Below the pieces are notes generated by a model. The model did no database searches, was not told where the DNA came from, and was given only the letters and a program-made list of their open reading frames with translations. Made by a program: the position numbers and the translations under genes. Source: Dolichospermum flos-aquae CCAP 1403/13F (GTDB lineage Bacteria; Cyanobacteriota; Cyanobacteriia; Cyanobacteriales; Nostocaceae). Taken from it: a stretch of DNA of 64,000 bases. The stretch is from positions 2,400,501-2,464,500 of the forward strand of contig NZ_CP051206.1 in assembly GCF_012516395.1 (NCBI RefSeq). Reading direction: 5' to 3'. Shown here piece by piece: positions 1 through 9,214 of the stretch (positions are counted from its first letter, which is position 1; each line of letters begins with the position of its first letter).

Positions 1-2
1 GA

Positions 3-1406
3 AATATTGCAGAATTGCAAACTGAATTATCACAAATTAATCAACAGCTACAAGTCTTTAGTTCTCGATTTGCAGAAATTGAACCTTCTATCAAAAATGG
101 CAATGAAAGCAGTCAGCAACAATTAGCAGAATTACGGGATAATCAAGAAAATCAAAGTCAGGAATTTACTCAGATTCATCAACAAATCGAAGTTGTTAAT
201 TCTCGATTTGCAGAAATTGATAATTCAACACAAAAATTACATCAGACAATTTTAGAACAAAGACAAGCGATAGGTGAAATTAAAGAAAAGCAAGAAAGTG
301 AAAGTTGTAAAAATAATGATATCCTTGATTCTATTAACCAAAGGTTGACAGATGGATTAACAGAATTAGATAGTTTATTTACAGCTTTGGTACAACCGTC
401 ACAGTTAGCAAATGAATCAAGTATAAAAGAATCAGATAATTATCAAGAAACACTAGAAGTAATTCCTACCACATCTATAACAGATGACAAAACAGGAAAA
501 TTAGTATTTTTCAGTAATCTCAAAGGACATAAACATAAAGTTCTCTCTGTCGCTTTTAGTCCTGATGGTAGATTTTTAGCAAGTGGAAGTGATGATACAA
601 TCATTAAATTGTGGGATTTAGCAACTCAGCAACATCGCACCTTTGCAGGACATGGGGAATATTCTTGGTCTAGAGGGATTAATTCCCTAGGTTTTAGTCC
701 AGATGGTAAATTCTTAGTCAGTGGAAGTGATGACAAAACTATTAAATTGTGGGATGTAAATTTAGGAATAGAAATTTTCACTTTTACAGGACATCAAGAA
801 AGAGTTAATGCTGTCTCATTTAGTCCCTGGGGAAAAATTTTAGCAAGTGGAAGTAAAGACAAAACAGTTAAAATGTGGTCATTAGAAACAGGAAAAGAAA
901 TTTACTCTTTCAAAAGTCATACCGATGATGTTTTATCTGTAACTTTTAGTCCCGACGGTAAACTATTAGCTAGTAGTGCAGGTGGTAATGATAAAACTAT
1001 CAAGATTTTACAATTAGCTGAAAATAAAGTGAAAACATTAACAGGACATTCTGATTGGTTTGGAGGGATTACTTCTCTAGCATTTAGTCCCGACGGAAAA
1101 ACTTTAATTAGTGGTAGTCAAGACAAAACTATTAAACTTTGGAATCTAGAAACTAGTCAAGAAATTAAAACCTTATCAGGACATTCTGATCATATTTGTT
1201 CCGTTGCATATAGTCCCAATGGACAAATTTTAGCGAGCGCTAGTAAAGATAAAACAGTGAAATTATGGTCAGTCGCTAGTGGAAAAGAAATTTCCAGCGT
1301 AAAATGTACCGATTCTGTAATTTACTCAATTGCTTTTAGTCCAGATGGTAAAATATTAGCGGCTGGTAGTGGAGATACAACCATTACTCTGTTTCCCATA
1401 GCATAA
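3..1406 (+). CDS. WD40-repeat protein with N-terminal coiled coil (5' end outside window)
   Basis: The reading frame is open to the window edge, so the start lies upstream; a TTG at base 15 is only an internal candidate. The first ~140 visible residues are Gln/Glu/Asn-rich heptad-like helix with an internal duplication (two copies of SRFAEI about 45 residues apart), which suggests a coiled coil. From about residue 170 there are seven WD40 units, recognised by GH...V.SV.FSPDG..LASGS.DKTIKLW, enough to close one seven-bladed propeller ending at the C-terminus. WD40 propellers are protein-interaction platforms. In cyanobacteria they are often joined to signalling or NTPase domains, but no catalytic domain is visible here. 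The family call is secure; the function is unknown. Confidence 0.85.
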   Translation, partial: NIAELQTELSQINQQLQVFSSRFAEIEPSIKNGNESSQQQLAELRDNQENQSQEFTQIHQQIEVVNSRFAEIDNSTQKLHQTILEQRQAIGEIKEKQESESCKNNDILDSINQRLTDGLTELDSLFTALVQPSQLANESSIKESDNYQETLEVIPTTSITDDKTGKLVFFSNLKGHKHKVLSVAFSPDGRFLASGSDDTIIKLWDLATQQHRTFAGHGEYSWSRGINSLGFSPDGKFLVSGSDDKTIKLWDVNLGIEIFTFTGHQERVNAVSFSPWGKILASGSKDKTVKMWSLETGKEIYSFKSHTDDVLSVTFSPDGKLLASSAGGNDKTIKILQLAENKVKTLTGHSDWFGGITSLAFSPDGKTLISGSQDKTIKLWNLETSQEIKTLSGHSDHICSVAYSPNGQILASASKDKTVKLWSVASGKEISSVKCTDSVIYSIAFSPDGKILAAGSGDTTITLFPIA

Positions 1407-1598
1407 CTTTGATTCTACAGGTAGGGTAAAGCCTGAACTAAACCCTTACACCTCTAAGTTTTGAGCGTTGCTGATAGCCATATTCAAGTAGAAAAAAGGA
1501 AAATTAAAAATCTTCACCTTTGCGCCTTTGCTTCTTTGTGCCTTTGCGCGAAACATAATTTGAAACCGGGGAAATCTGCAATAGTAAGGATTATTTAA

Positions 1599-3329
1599 AT
1601 GCTGCTATATTTAAGAATTGAAAATTTCGCCTTAATTGATCATTTGGAATTGGATTTTGGTGTGGGTTTGAATGTGTTGACGGGAGAAACCGGCGCAGGA
1701 AAATCAATTATATTAGATGCTATTGATGCGGTTTTAGGTGGTAAAGTCTCTAGTCGGGTGATTAGAACTGGCACAAATCGCGCTATAGTGGAGGCGACTT
1801 TTAGCGTTACTCCGCCCCTAGCAGCTTGGTTGAGTGAACAAGAAATTGATTTAACCGATGATCATGCTGTGATCATTAGTCGAGAAATTGCCACTACTAC
1901 CAGTAATATCCGCAGTCGGTCACGGGTGAATGGGGTACTGGTGAATCGCCCCTTAATGGCAGGATTACGGGATAGTTTGGTAGAAATTACGGCACAAGGG
2001 CAAACGGTACAAGTGGGACAATCTGCCCAAGTTCGAGATTGGTTAGATTTATATGGTGGTGATGCTTTGTTGCACAAACGCCAAAATGTCGCTGCTGCTT
2101 TCATTGTATATCAACAAGCCCGGCAAGCGCTGGAAAAACGCCGGACATCGGAACGGGAACGGCTGCAACAATTGGATTTATTAACATATCAAGTCCAAGA
2201 ATTGGGCGCTGCTAATCTTGATGATGCCCAGGAAATGGAACAATTAAATCAAGAACGGGAACGCCTGAATCATGTTGTGGATTTACAACAAATGAGTTAC
2301 AAAGTTTATCAGGCTTTGTATCAAGATGATCAGGAAACTCGGACTGCTGCTGATTTATTAGCCGATGGAGAGATGACATTAACTCACATGGTGGAGTATG
2401 ATTCTCAATTACAATCTTTGTTGGAATTGGTGCGAGATGCCGTTGCAGCGGTAATGGAAGTGGGGAGACAAATTAGTATTTATGGAGAAGGGTTAGAAGC
2501 AGATCCGCAACGGTTGGAAGAGGTGGATGAACGGATACGGGAATTAAAACAAATTTGTCGCAAATATGGACCGACTCTGACGGAAGCTATTTCTTATTAT
2601 GAACGTATTCAAACTGAATTAGCTGAATTAAATAATAGTGAACAATCTATCGAAACTTTAGAACAACAAGAACAATTATCTTTACAAGAACTCCAACAAA
2701 TTAGTCACCAATTAAGCCAATTACGGCGGCAAACTGCGGCTAATTTAGAATCTCGGTTATTAGCTGAACTCAAGCCGTTAGCGATGGATAAGGTGAAATT
2801 TAAAGTAGAAATTGTCCCCATTTCTCCCGCAGCTACAGGTGCAGATAAAATTACTTTTATGTTTAGTCCTAACCCCGGTGAACCTATTCAACCATTAACA
2901 GAAATTGCTTCTGGTGGAGAAATGAGCCGTTTTTTACTAGCTTTAAAAGCTTGTTTCCATCAAGGAAATGAAGTGGGAACAATGATATTTGATGAAATTG
3001 ATGTGGGAGTTTCTGGTAGAGTTGCCCAAGCTATAGCGGAAAAATTGCACCAACTTAGTCAAGGACATCAAGTATTATGTGTAACTCATCAGCCTCTAGT
3101 TGCCGCAATGGCAGATCGTCATTTTCGCGTTGATAAATTAGTTATTAATAAAGCCAGAAATAGTAATGATGAACAGCGGACTGTGGTGAGGGTGACAAGT
3201 TTGGATAATTTAACTACTCGTCGGGAAGAATTGGCTCAGTTAGCTGGTGGTAAATCGGCAAATGAGGCAATTTCTTTTGCTGAATCTTTATTATTACAAG
3301 CTGCTAATCATCGGGAAAGGGGGAAATAG
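1599..3329 (+). CDS. recN: DNA repair protein RecN
   Basis: This 576-residue SMC-like ATPase acts in double-strand break repair, where RecN assembles on DNA ends and promotes RecA-dependent recombination. The N-terminus reads MLLYLRIENFALIDHLELDF, followed by Walker A GETGAGKS at residues 29-36. A coiled-coil middle (about 155-370) has the usual globular break. The C-terminal half carries the ABC signature SGGEMSR and Walker B TMIFDEIDVGVSG. Length is typical for the family. The ATG start has no strong Shine-Dalgarno, but the conserved N-terminus begins there. It is a single gene, with about 430 bases of repeats before the convergent murA. Confidence 0.96.
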   Translation: MLLYLRIENFALIDHLELDFGVGLNVLTGETGAGKSIILDAIDAVLGGKVSSRVIRTGTNRAIVEATFSVTPPLAAWLSEQEIDLTDDHAVIISREIATTTSNIRSRSRVNGVLVNRPLMAGLRDSLVEITAQGQTVQVGQSAQVRDWLDLYGGDALLHKRQNVAAAFIVYQQARQALEKRRTSERERLQQLDLLTYQVQELGAANLDDAQEMEQLNQERERLNHVVDLQQMSYKVYQALYQDDQETRTAADLLADGEMTLTHMVEYDSQLQSLLELVRDAVAAVMEVGRQISIYGEGLEADPQRLEEVDERIRELKQICRKYGPTLTEAISYYERIQTELAELNNSEQSIETLEQQEQLSLQELQQISHQLSQLRRQTAANLESRLLAELKPLAMDKVKFKVEIVPISPAATGADKITFMFSPNPGEPIQPLTEIASGGEMSRFLLALKACFHQGNEVGTMIFDEIDVGVSGRVAQAIAEKLHQLSQGHQVLCVTHQPLVAAMADRHFRVDKLVINKARNSNDEQRTVVRVTSLDNLTTRREELAQLAGGKSANEAISFAESLLLQAANHRERGK

Positions 3330-3762
3330 ATGGTGAAATTGTCTGAGAGGGTGTTTGAAAAGTTTTGAATGTATAGACTGACCCCTCTCCAAACCTCTCC
3401 CCTGCAAGGGGAGAGGCTTTAAAACCCCCATTCCCTTGCAGGGAAGGGGGGTAGGGGGGTTAGGTTTTTGGAGATTACTGGTTTGATATAATACTTTTCA
3501 AACAACCTCTGATAGCCTAGCACACTGCGGCGTAAATAAAGCAACCATATTCAATCGCCAAAAAGCCTACTGTATATTAGTTTTGACTTTTGACTTTTGA
3601 CTTTTGACTTCCGCCCTGCGGTACTAGCGTGGTGCAGGCCGGATCAGGATGTCCAGGATTTTAGCAACTTTGTCAAATTTAATCAATAGCCAAAAGCGAT
3701 CGCACTTCGCACAATACGGAGAGCGATCGCCATTAAGTTTACAACAACAAAATACTCAAACC
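3330..3762. repeat. Intergenic repeat cluster between recN and murA
   Basis: No gene is seen. The stretch holds a dispersed palindromic repeat with a perfect hairpin at 3394-3416 (stem CCTCTCCCC with GGGGAGAGG, loop TGCAA), followed by a second imperfect palindrome to about 3470. A heptamer tandem repeat lies at 3581-3610, and two HIP1 octamers (GCGATCGC) lie near 3700 and 3724. The hairpin could also terminate recN, but no U-tract follows it. Confidence 0.7.
3581..3610. repeat. Heptameric tandem repeat (TTTTGAC)4
   Basis: Four exact copies of TTTTGAC plus two bases. This is a short tandemly repeated repetitive (STRR) sequence of the kind common in heterocystous cyanobacteria. No coding role is seen. 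Confidence 0.9.
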
Positions 3763-5142
3763 TTAGATAGAAACTGAGGCTGGGGGATTAATGTTATTAA
3801 CAAGTAAATCTGCATCTTTTGACGCTTCATTTACACGAATAATTTTTGCTCCTAATTGCTGCAACTTCAGATCCAGACGATCATAACCCCGATCTAAATG
3901 GTGTAATCCTTGCACTGTTGTTGTTCCAGATGCTGCTAATCCGGCGATAACTAAGGCTGCGGAAGCTCTTAAATCTGTACCTATAACTGGTGCGCCTGAT
4001 AACATTGGCACTCCCCGCACAAAAGCAGTATTACCTTTAACACGGATATCTGCACCCAAACGATTCAATTCGGAAGCATGACGCAAGCGATTTTCAAAGA
4101 CTGATTCATTAATGATACTGTCACCTTCTGCTACAGCTAGTAAAGCCATAAAAGGTGCTTGCATATCCGTGGGAAACCCAGGATGAGGCAAGGTATCAAT
4201 ATTTATAGCCTTGAGAGTTTTCGCTGGTAAAATCCGTAAGCAATCTTTTCCTTCCTCAATAATTGACACGCCAATCTCTTGCAATTTAGCAATAACTGGG
4301 ATTAAATGATCCGGTACAATTGGGGATAGAAGAATTTCAGAGCGGGTAATTGCTCCAGCGATTAACAAAGTCCCTGCTTCAATGCGATCAGGAATAATAG
4401 TATAGTCGGTTGAGTGTAATTTAGGTACGCCAACTATAGTAATTGTACTTGTTCCCGCACCTTGAATTTTTGCTCCCATTGAGTTGCAGAAGTTAGCTAA
4501 ATCAACTACTTCTGGCTCTCTGGCAGCATTATCAAGGATGGTTTCTCCATCTGCTAAAGTAGCAGCCATCATCAAGGTTTCCGTCGCACCGACACTGGGA
4601 GTATCTAAGTAGATTTTCGCGCCTCTTAACCTACCATTATTTCCGGGAACATAAGCATTACAAATACCATGTTCAATTTGCACCTCTGCGCCCATTGCTT
4701 GCAGTCCTCTGACGTGCAAATCTACCGGTCTAGCCCCTATGGCACAACCACCCGGCAAGGGCATTTGTGCAACTCCTAGTCGGGCTAAAATTGGACCAAT
4801 GGCAAAAAAACTGGCTCGCAGTTGGGTAACGAGTTCATAAGGGGCTTTAGATGTGGTAATTTCCCGCGCATCAACATCTAAAATGTCCCCTTCTCTATTT
4901 AAACGTAATCCTAAAGCTGATAGAACTTGTCCCATTCGCGCTACATCCGCCAATAAAGGAACGTTGCGAATGCGACAATCGCCAGAACAGAGGAACGTTC
5001 CCGCCATGATTACCAGTGCGGAATTCTTAGCCCCGCTAATGTTTACATGACCGCCCAAAGAATGCCCTCCACTGATTTGCAAGACTGAGGAGTCTGCTTC
5101 TAGTGAAGATTTGGCATCTGGTAAGCTGCTAGAAGAATTAAT
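3763..5142 (-). CDS. murA: UDP-N-acetylglucosamine 1-carboxyvinyltransferase (MurA), probable ATT start
   Basis: Catalyses the first committed step of peptidoglycan synthesis, enolpyruvyl transfer from PEP to UDP-GlcNAc in the cytoplasm. The active-site loop [16 protein letters not shown] carries the catalytic Cys, and the N-terminal motif [17 protein letters not shown] is intact. The first ATG/GTG/TTG in frame is a TTG at 5082 (439 residues), with no ribosome-binding site. Twenty codons upstream lies ATT at 5142-5140, six bases after a perfect GGAGGT, and the extra residues ([20 protein letters not shown]) resemble the Ser/Asp-rich leader known from other cyanobacterial MurA proteins. I therefore place the start at 5142 (459 residues). 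The function is certain; the start codon is an inference. Confidence 0.93.
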   Translation of the reverse strand: MNSSSSLPDAKSSLEADSSVLQISGGHSLGGHVNISGAKNSALVIMAGTFLCSGDCRIRNVPLLADVARMGQVLSALGLRLNREGDILDVDAREITTSKAPYELVTQLRASFFAIGPILARLGVAQMPLPGGCAIGARPVDLHVRGLQAMGAEVQIEHGICNAYVPGNNGRLRGAKIYLDTPSVGATETLMMAATLADGETILDNAAREPEVVDLANFCNSMGAKIQGAGTSTITIVGVPKLHSTDYTIIPDRIEAGTLLIAGAITRSEILLSPIVPDHLIPVIAKLQEIGVSIIEEGKDCLRILPAKTLKAINIDTLPHPGFPTDMQAPFMALLAVAEGDSIINESVFENRLRHASELNRLGADIRVKGNTAFVRGVPMLSGAPVIGTDLRASAALVIAGLAASGTTTVQGLHHLDRGYDRLDLKLQQLGAKIIRVNEASKDADLLVNNINPPASVSI

Positions 5143-5148
5143 AAGCCT

Positions 5149-5154
5149 ACCTCC
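5149..5154 (-). promoter_or_regulatory. Ribosome-binding site of murA (GGAGGT)
   Basis: On the minus strand GGAGGT is followed by AGGCTT and then ATT. Spacing is ideal for initiation at ATT (5142), and no standard start codon stands at a suitable distance in the murA frame. Confidence 0.65.
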
Positions 5155-5340
5155 AAAAGTAAGTAATTATAAAGGTTTGATGTTGGTTTTGATTCTATGT
5201 CGACAATTATCTAGCTAAAAGCCGGAAGATTTTTCTTGAAGTTGTCAAATGCCATAAAGTCGTTACATTCTATCATGCAGTATGTCAGCTTAATTGGAAA
5301 AATGGGGATTAGCTAGATGTCTATTCTGGCAAATTTTTTC

Positions 5341-5369
5341 TTGACAAATGAAAATGATTAGGCCATAAT
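5341..5369 (+). promoter_or_regulatory. Sigma-70-type promoter of tRNA-Leu
   Basis: A perfect -35 box TTGACA (5341-5346), a 17-base spacer and CATAAT (5364-5369, one mismatch to TATAAT) lie 28 bases before the tRNA. The region 5143-5340, between murA and this promoter, shows nothing else recognisable. Confidence 0.7.
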
Positions 5370-5397
5370 GATAAATTGTAAATAAGATTCAATTCCA

Positions 5398-5481
5398 GCG
5401 GAACTGGCGGAATTGGTAGACGCGCTAGATTCAGGTTCTAGTGCCTTCACGGGCTTCCGGGTTCAAGTCCCGGGTTCCGCA
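5398..5481 (+). tRNA. tRNA-Leu (anticodon CAG)
   Basis: Folds as a class II tRNA. The acceptor stem is GCGGAAC with GTTCCGC and discriminator A. The D-loop contains TTGGTAGACGCGC. The anticodon stem CTAGA/TCTAG encloses the loop TTCAGGT with anticodon CAG, which reads CUG. There is a long variable arm and a T-arm containing GGTTCAAGTCC. The 3' CCA is not encoded, as is usual in cyanobacteria. Confidence 0.97.
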
Positions 5482-5536
5482 TATCAGTATATCAATTTTG
5501 GATTGATCTCAAATCCGAAATTTCAAATCTAAGATT

Positions 5537-6319
5537 GTGTTAACAAGTTTACAAAATTCCCTAGTTAAACAAATCCGCAAGTTGCACTCCACCAAGGAGA
5601 GAAATAAGCAACAGCTTTTTTTATTGGAAGGAACGCATTTATTAGAAGAAGCTTGTGCGGTTAGCTATCCTTTAGATGCGGTATGTTGCACTCCTCAATG
5701 GCAGGAAACCCATCCCCAATTGTGGAAAATTATTTGTGGTCAATGCTATCGTGTTGAAATTGTTAGTCCAGAAGTTTTAGCAGCAATGGCAACAACTGTC
5801 AATCCTGATGGTATAGTGGCGATAGCTCAACGAGAAGCACAAGCAAGACAAATTCCGTTTACTGGTTTAGTTCTGGCTTTGGAAACTGTCCAAGATCCTG
5901 GTAATTTGGGGACGATGATTCGCACAGCCGCAGCGGCAAGTGCATCAGGTTTGTGGTTAAGTGAAGATAGTGTAGACTTAGATAATCCCAAGGTTTTACG
6001 CGCTTCTGCTGGGCAATGGTTTCGTTTGAATATGGCTGTAAGTGGAGATTTGAAAGCCACAGTTCAACAAAGTCAGCAAGCAGGAATGCAGGTAGTAGCT
6101 ACCTTACCTCATGCCGATTTAACTTATTGGCAGGTAGATTGGTGTAAACCTAGTTTAATATTATTGGGTAACGAAGGGGCAGGATTATCAGCGGATTTAG
6201 CCGCGTTGGCAGATATTCAAGTAAAAATTCCTCTTAATCCTGGGGTGGAATCCTTGAATGTAGGAATCACTGCTGCTTTAATGTTATATGAAGCCCAAAG
6301 ACAGAAAATTTCTGGATAA
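5537..6319 (+). CDS. SpoU/TrmH-family RNA 2'-O-methyltransferase
   Basis: A 260-residue SPOUT-class methyltransferase that uses SAM to methylate a ribose 2'-OH in rRNA or tRNA. The N-terminal substrate-binding domain has the family pattern NSLVKQIRKL...FLLEGTHLLEEA. The catalytic domain carries all three motifs: motif 1 VQDPGNLGTMIRTAAAA (about 117-135), motif 2 LLGNEGAGLS (about 210-220) and motif 3 IPLNPGVESLNVGITAALMLYE (about 232-252), which form the trefoil knot. The start is GTG. It lies 55 bases downstream of the tRNA. The target nucleotide cannot be told from sequence. Confidence 0.9.
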   Translation: MLTSLQNSLVKQIRKLHSTKERNKQQLFLLEGTHLLEEACAVSYPLDAVCCTPQWQETHPQLWKIICGQCYRVEIVSPEVLAAMATTVNPDGIVAIAQREAQARQIPFTGLVLALETVQDPGNLGTMIRTAAAASASGLWLSEDSVDLDNPKVLRASAGQWFRLNMAVSGDLKATVQQSQQAGMQVVATLPHADLTYWQVDWCKPSLILLGNEGAGLSADLAALADIQVKIPLNPGVESLNVGITAALMLYEAQRQKISG

Positions 6320-6461
6320 TCTTCAGTTATAGATTTTTGTTTTTATGTGAGAGATTTAAGATTGGACTTGAGAACTTTGTATAAATAGCACTCAAAATTT
6401 TATTAGTGTTACAGAATACTATATTATTATATATAAAAATTGTTATCAGAGGAGAATCGGC

Positions 6462-7403
6462 TTGAACCAAGCGACATTGCACCAGTTGAAGGTGTTCGAG
6501 GCTGCTGCCCGGCATGGTAGTTTTACACGCGCTGCGGAAGAGTTGTTTTTGACTCAACCTACCATATCCATGCAAATTAAACAGTTGACGAAATCCGTAG
6601 GTTTGCCATTATTTGAACAGGTAGGAAAGCGTTTATATTTGACACAAGCAGGACGGGAATTATTTGCTACTTGTCGGCAAATTTTTGAGACTATGGACAA
6701 GTTTCAAATGACGATTGCAGATTTAAAAGGACTAAAGCAAGGACAATTAAGGCTGGCAGCAATTACCACAGCAAAGTATATTATTCCCAGATTGTTGGGG
6801 CCTTTTTGTCAGCTTTACCCTGGGATTGATATTTCTCTCCAAGTCACAAATCATGAACTGATTTTAGATCGGATGATGAGTAATTTAGATGACTTGTATA
6901 TTATGAGTCAGATTCCCGATCATTTCGATGTCAGTTTTCAGCCATTTTTAGAAAATCCTTTAGTAGTTTTTGCACCAGCTAATCATCCCTTAGCGAAGGA
7001 AAAAAATATTCCTATTGAACGTTTAGGTGATGAACTGTTTATTATGCGTGAACCGGGTTCAGGAACTCGCAGCGCTGTCCAAAGTCTATTTGAGGAACAT
7101 GGGGTAAAAGTGAAGGTGAAGTTGGAATTGGGGAGTAATGAAGCGATTAAGCAAGCGATCGCTGGTGGTCTAGGTATATCCGTATTATCTCGTCATACTT
7201 TACTCACGGACATTGCGGAATTTAGCATTTTAGATGTCCAGCACTTTCCCATTAAACGCACTTGGTATATGGTTTATCCTGCTGGTAAGCAATTATCCAT
7301 TATTGCTCATACCTATTATGAGTATCTTTTAGATGCAGCGAAAAAAATTACAGAGCAAGGTGGTTTAATCTTAGATCATAATTTGGTGGAAACTAATCTT
7401 TAG
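6462..7403 (+). CDS. LysR-family transcriptional regulator (CbbR/NdhR/CmpR-like)
   Basis: A 313-residue LysR regulator. The N-terminal winged helix-turn-helix (about 4-65: LHQLKVFEAAARHGSFTRAA and ELFLTQPTISMQIKQL) is followed by a LysR substrate-binding domain (about 95-300). The N-terminus is very close to the cyanobacterial CbbR-type group that controls inorganic-carbon uptake, RuBisCO or NDH-1 genes in response to carbon metabolites; which paralogue it is cannot be settled here. The start is TTG at 6462, placed by AGAGGAG at 6448-6454 with a seven-base spacer. It stands alone, and the accessory region begins just downstream. Confidence 0.88.
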   Translation: MNQATLHQLKVFEAAARHGSFTRAAEELFLTQPTISMQIKQLTKSVGLPLFEQVGKRLYLTQAGRELFATCRQIFETMDKFQMTIADLKGLKQGQLRLAAITTAKYIIPRLLGPFCQLYPGIDISLQVTNHELILDRMMSNLDDLYIMSQIPDHFDVSFQPFLENPLVVFAPANHPLAKEKNIPIERLGDELFIMREPGSGTRSAVQSLFEEHGVKVKVKLELGSNEAIKQAIAGGLGISVLSRHTLLTDIAEFSILDVQHFPIKRTWYMVYPAGKQLSIIAHTYYEYLLDAAKKITEQGGLILDHNLVETNL

Positions 7404-7434
7404 ATCAAGCTGCTGTAGATACATAATCACTTGG

Positions 7435-7512
7435 CTATGTATCTAAATCAGAATCATTAGAAACGAGAATTAAATCGCGGACAATTGCTGTAGCTGCTAT
7501 TAAAACCCACAT
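7435..7512 (-). pseudogene. C-terminal remnant of a PIN-domain (VapC-like) toxin
   Basis: The minus strand reads MWVLIAATAIVRDLILVSND followed by SDLDT and a stop. This matches the last strand-helix-strand of PIN toxins (typically D.LIAATA...LTLVT.N..). The rest of the domain is missing. It lies on the same strand as the DUF433 fragment at 8.2 kb, with a dead transposase between them, so the two may be halves of one interrupted toxin-antitoxin locus. The rest of 7404-7749 shows no gene. Confidence 0.5.
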
Positions 7513-7749
7513 TCCGCACCCTCAACTGTCACATATCAAAAAAGCCTAGTAAGTAGTACATAATAACTAAGGATAATTCCTAGATGAAGAGGCTTAATGA
7601 GAGTAAGTAGCATTAATCGGGGCATGGAGTGAGAAAGTGAAACTTCGTAACGGGACTGAAAGAAAGAGAAAATACAATAGTAAAAAAAATTAATTGTTCA
7701 GAAAACAAGAAATGAGAGAATCCCTTTAGAACAAGTAGAGGAATCTGTT

Positions 7750-8131
7750 GTGAAATTGAAACCGCAAGAAATAGAAATTCAAAACATAGACCATCTAGGG
7801 ATAGTAGCAGGAATAATAGACTCAATAGGATTAGTAGAAATAATCAACGAAATAATAGGAGTTGAAAAAGACGAAAAAGTAAATGCAGGTCAAGTAGTAA
7901 AAGCCATGATAATAAACGGGTTAGGATTTGTATCAAAACCCTTATATATGTTTCCTAAATATTTTGAAACAATCGCTTGTGAACATCTAATTGTTCAGGA
8001 GTAAAACCAGAATATCTCAATGACGATAAACTGGGGAAGTTAACAGTCTCATAGTAGCAGACTGTGCCTTATATACAGAATCAAACCTGAAAATGATGTC
8101 AGATTTACGTTGGTTATGTCGAGTACCATAA
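7750..8131 (+). pseudogene. Decayed IS1634-like transposase (DUF4277 domain)
   Basis: The first 84 residues (LDHLGIVAGIIDSIGLVEII-type: IDHLGIVAGIIDSIGL, QVVKAMIINGLGFVSKPLY) match the N-terminal DUF4277 domain of IS1634-family transposases. The frame then breaks near 7990: GVKPEYLNDDKLGK continues in another frame and stops at about 8052. A third piece, IVADCALYTESNLKMMSDLR with WLCRVP, runs from 8051 to 8131 and corresponds to a region far downstream in the intact protein. The copy therefore has at least one frameshift, a large internal deletion and a lost C-terminus, and cannot be active. IS ends were not located. Confidence 0.8.
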
Positions 8132-8225
8132 TTAACTCGACTGTAATGCGTGTACCAGCAATTACAGGTTTTCCCATCATCACTTTTGGATCGGATGCAA
8201 TTATTTGTTTAAGCTGCTTTTGCAT
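8127..8225 (-). pseudogene. N-terminal fragment of a DUF433 antitoxin
   Basis: The minus strand from ATG at 8225 reads MQKQLKQIIASDPKVMMGKP then VIAGTRITVELIM. This is the start of DUF433 proteins (SDP.VMMGKPVI.GTRITVE.I), small helix-turn-helix-like antitoxins usually paired with PIN-type toxins. The homology ends where the transposase remnant begins, so the gene was cut by that element. Confidence 0.75.
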
Positions 8226-8264
8226 TATCTTTTCTCATCACTTGCTTCTTCTATGATTACACTC

Positions 8265-8370
8265 TTTTGGAAGCGATCGCACCCAAATCCCTAAACAGTG
8301 ATTCCTAGGTCGCGCTTCGCTATCGCACTCCCAACTTATGCCTAAATGGCGATTACTAGGTCGCATTAAC
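8265..8370 (-). repeat. HIP1-derived small dispersed repeat array 1
   Basis: One HIP1 octamer, one full type-D unit (arm CCTAGG) and a partial unit, all in the reverse orientation (units read GCGATTCC...GCTATCGC). Spacers are of the ACCCAAATCCCTAAACA type. Confidence 0.85.
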
Positions 8371-8776
8371 CCTCAACAGGTAATAAAATAATAGGAATAT
8401 GTACTAGAAAATTCTGAAAATCATTGTCAGTGGAGAGGATGCTGTAGCTGCGACGATGAGCAACTGCACAAATCAAAAAATCAGTATTTGAACCCTGAAT
8501 GCCTTTACTGCGGCAGGTATTAAAAAACTCAGAGGCAAGTTCGTAGTCTTCTGGCATGAGTTCTAAATCAGGGAAAGCTCGAAGGTAATCTCGCAGACGG
8601 GTAAACTGTTCAAAATTGCGGATTCCAGAAAGAATTTCCTGGCGAATCGCGCCTAGTAAAGCAACTTGGTCATTAGTGATTAAATTCTGCAATATTGTGA
8701 CTGCTGGGGAAGAATCAGGTGGTGTTTTCCGACGTAGAGCCAGTGACCAAACGGAAGTATCAACAATAATGCTCAT
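8366..8776 (-). CDS. vapC: VapC-type PIN-domain ribonuclease toxin
   Basis: A 136-residue PIN domain that cleaves RNA when not bound by its antitoxin. Acidic residues fit the active site: D6 in IIVDTSVW, a Glu in AIRQEIL, and the Asp pair in the C-terminal NTDFLICAVAHR...STDNDF. Its ATG overlaps the stop of the upstream antitoxin gene (ATGA), giving a coupled two-gene operon on the minus strand. It ends inside a repeat array. Confidence 0.9.
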   Translation of the reverse strand: MSIIVDTSVWSLALRRKTPPDSSPAVTILQNLITNDQVALLGAIRQEILSGIRNFEQFTRLRDYLRAFPDLELMPEDYELASEFFNTCRSKGIQGSNTDFLICAVAHRRSYSILSTDNDFQNFLVHIPIILLPVEG

Positions 8777-8973
8777 GCTTGATGACGTTGCTGCTTATAG
8801 TTATAGCCTTCGTCATACTCGATAGTCCCAAAGAGGTCTAATACTTTGAGCCGCTTACGACGTTGAATATATTCGCGCAGCGCTGTTTCTACTAAAGAAT
8901 CAATGTTCACCTGATTGTCAAGTGCCAACGCCTCATTTAGTAAGGCTTCGTTGATGTTGAGAGATGTAGTCAT
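8773..8973 (-). CDS. vapB: VapB-type antitoxin
   Basis: A 66-residue protein, MTTSLNINEALLNEALALDN..., with an N-terminal DNA-binding half of the VapB/DUF2191 type and a basic, aromatic tail that would wrap the toxin. The ATG at 8973 is preferred to an in-frame TTG at 8994 because the family pattern begins at MTTSLNI. The gene stop overlaps the VapC start by four bases. It is expected to repress its own operon with the toxin. Confidence 0.85.
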   Translation of the reverse strand: MTTSLNINEALLNEALALDNQVNIDSLVETALREYIQRRKRLKVLDLFGTIEYDEGYNYKQQRHQA

Positions 8974-9020
8974 AATCAATTCTGATCCTAACAATGACTA
9001 AATAAATGGTAGCTCACTCT

Positions 9021-9130
9021 AGGCGATCGCTCACAACCCCCTAATTTTAAACGAACTGCTTGCAGCAGCGCTTCGCTATCGCTCACAAATACCCTAATTT
9101 TCGGCGATTCCTAGGTCGCGCTTCTTCATT
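9021..9130 (-). repeat. HIP1-derived repeat array 2
   Basis: A HIP1 octamer, one type-B unit (arm CTGC/GCAG) and one type-D unit in reverse orientation, with CCCTAATTTTAAAC-type spacers. It fills the gap between the two VapBC modules. Confidence 0.85.
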
Positions 9131-9214
9131 AAGACACTAAGCAAATAATTAGTTAATAAAATTGCACTTATTTGTTATAATATCATTTGTGGTTAATAAG
9201 AGAGAAATTATCTT

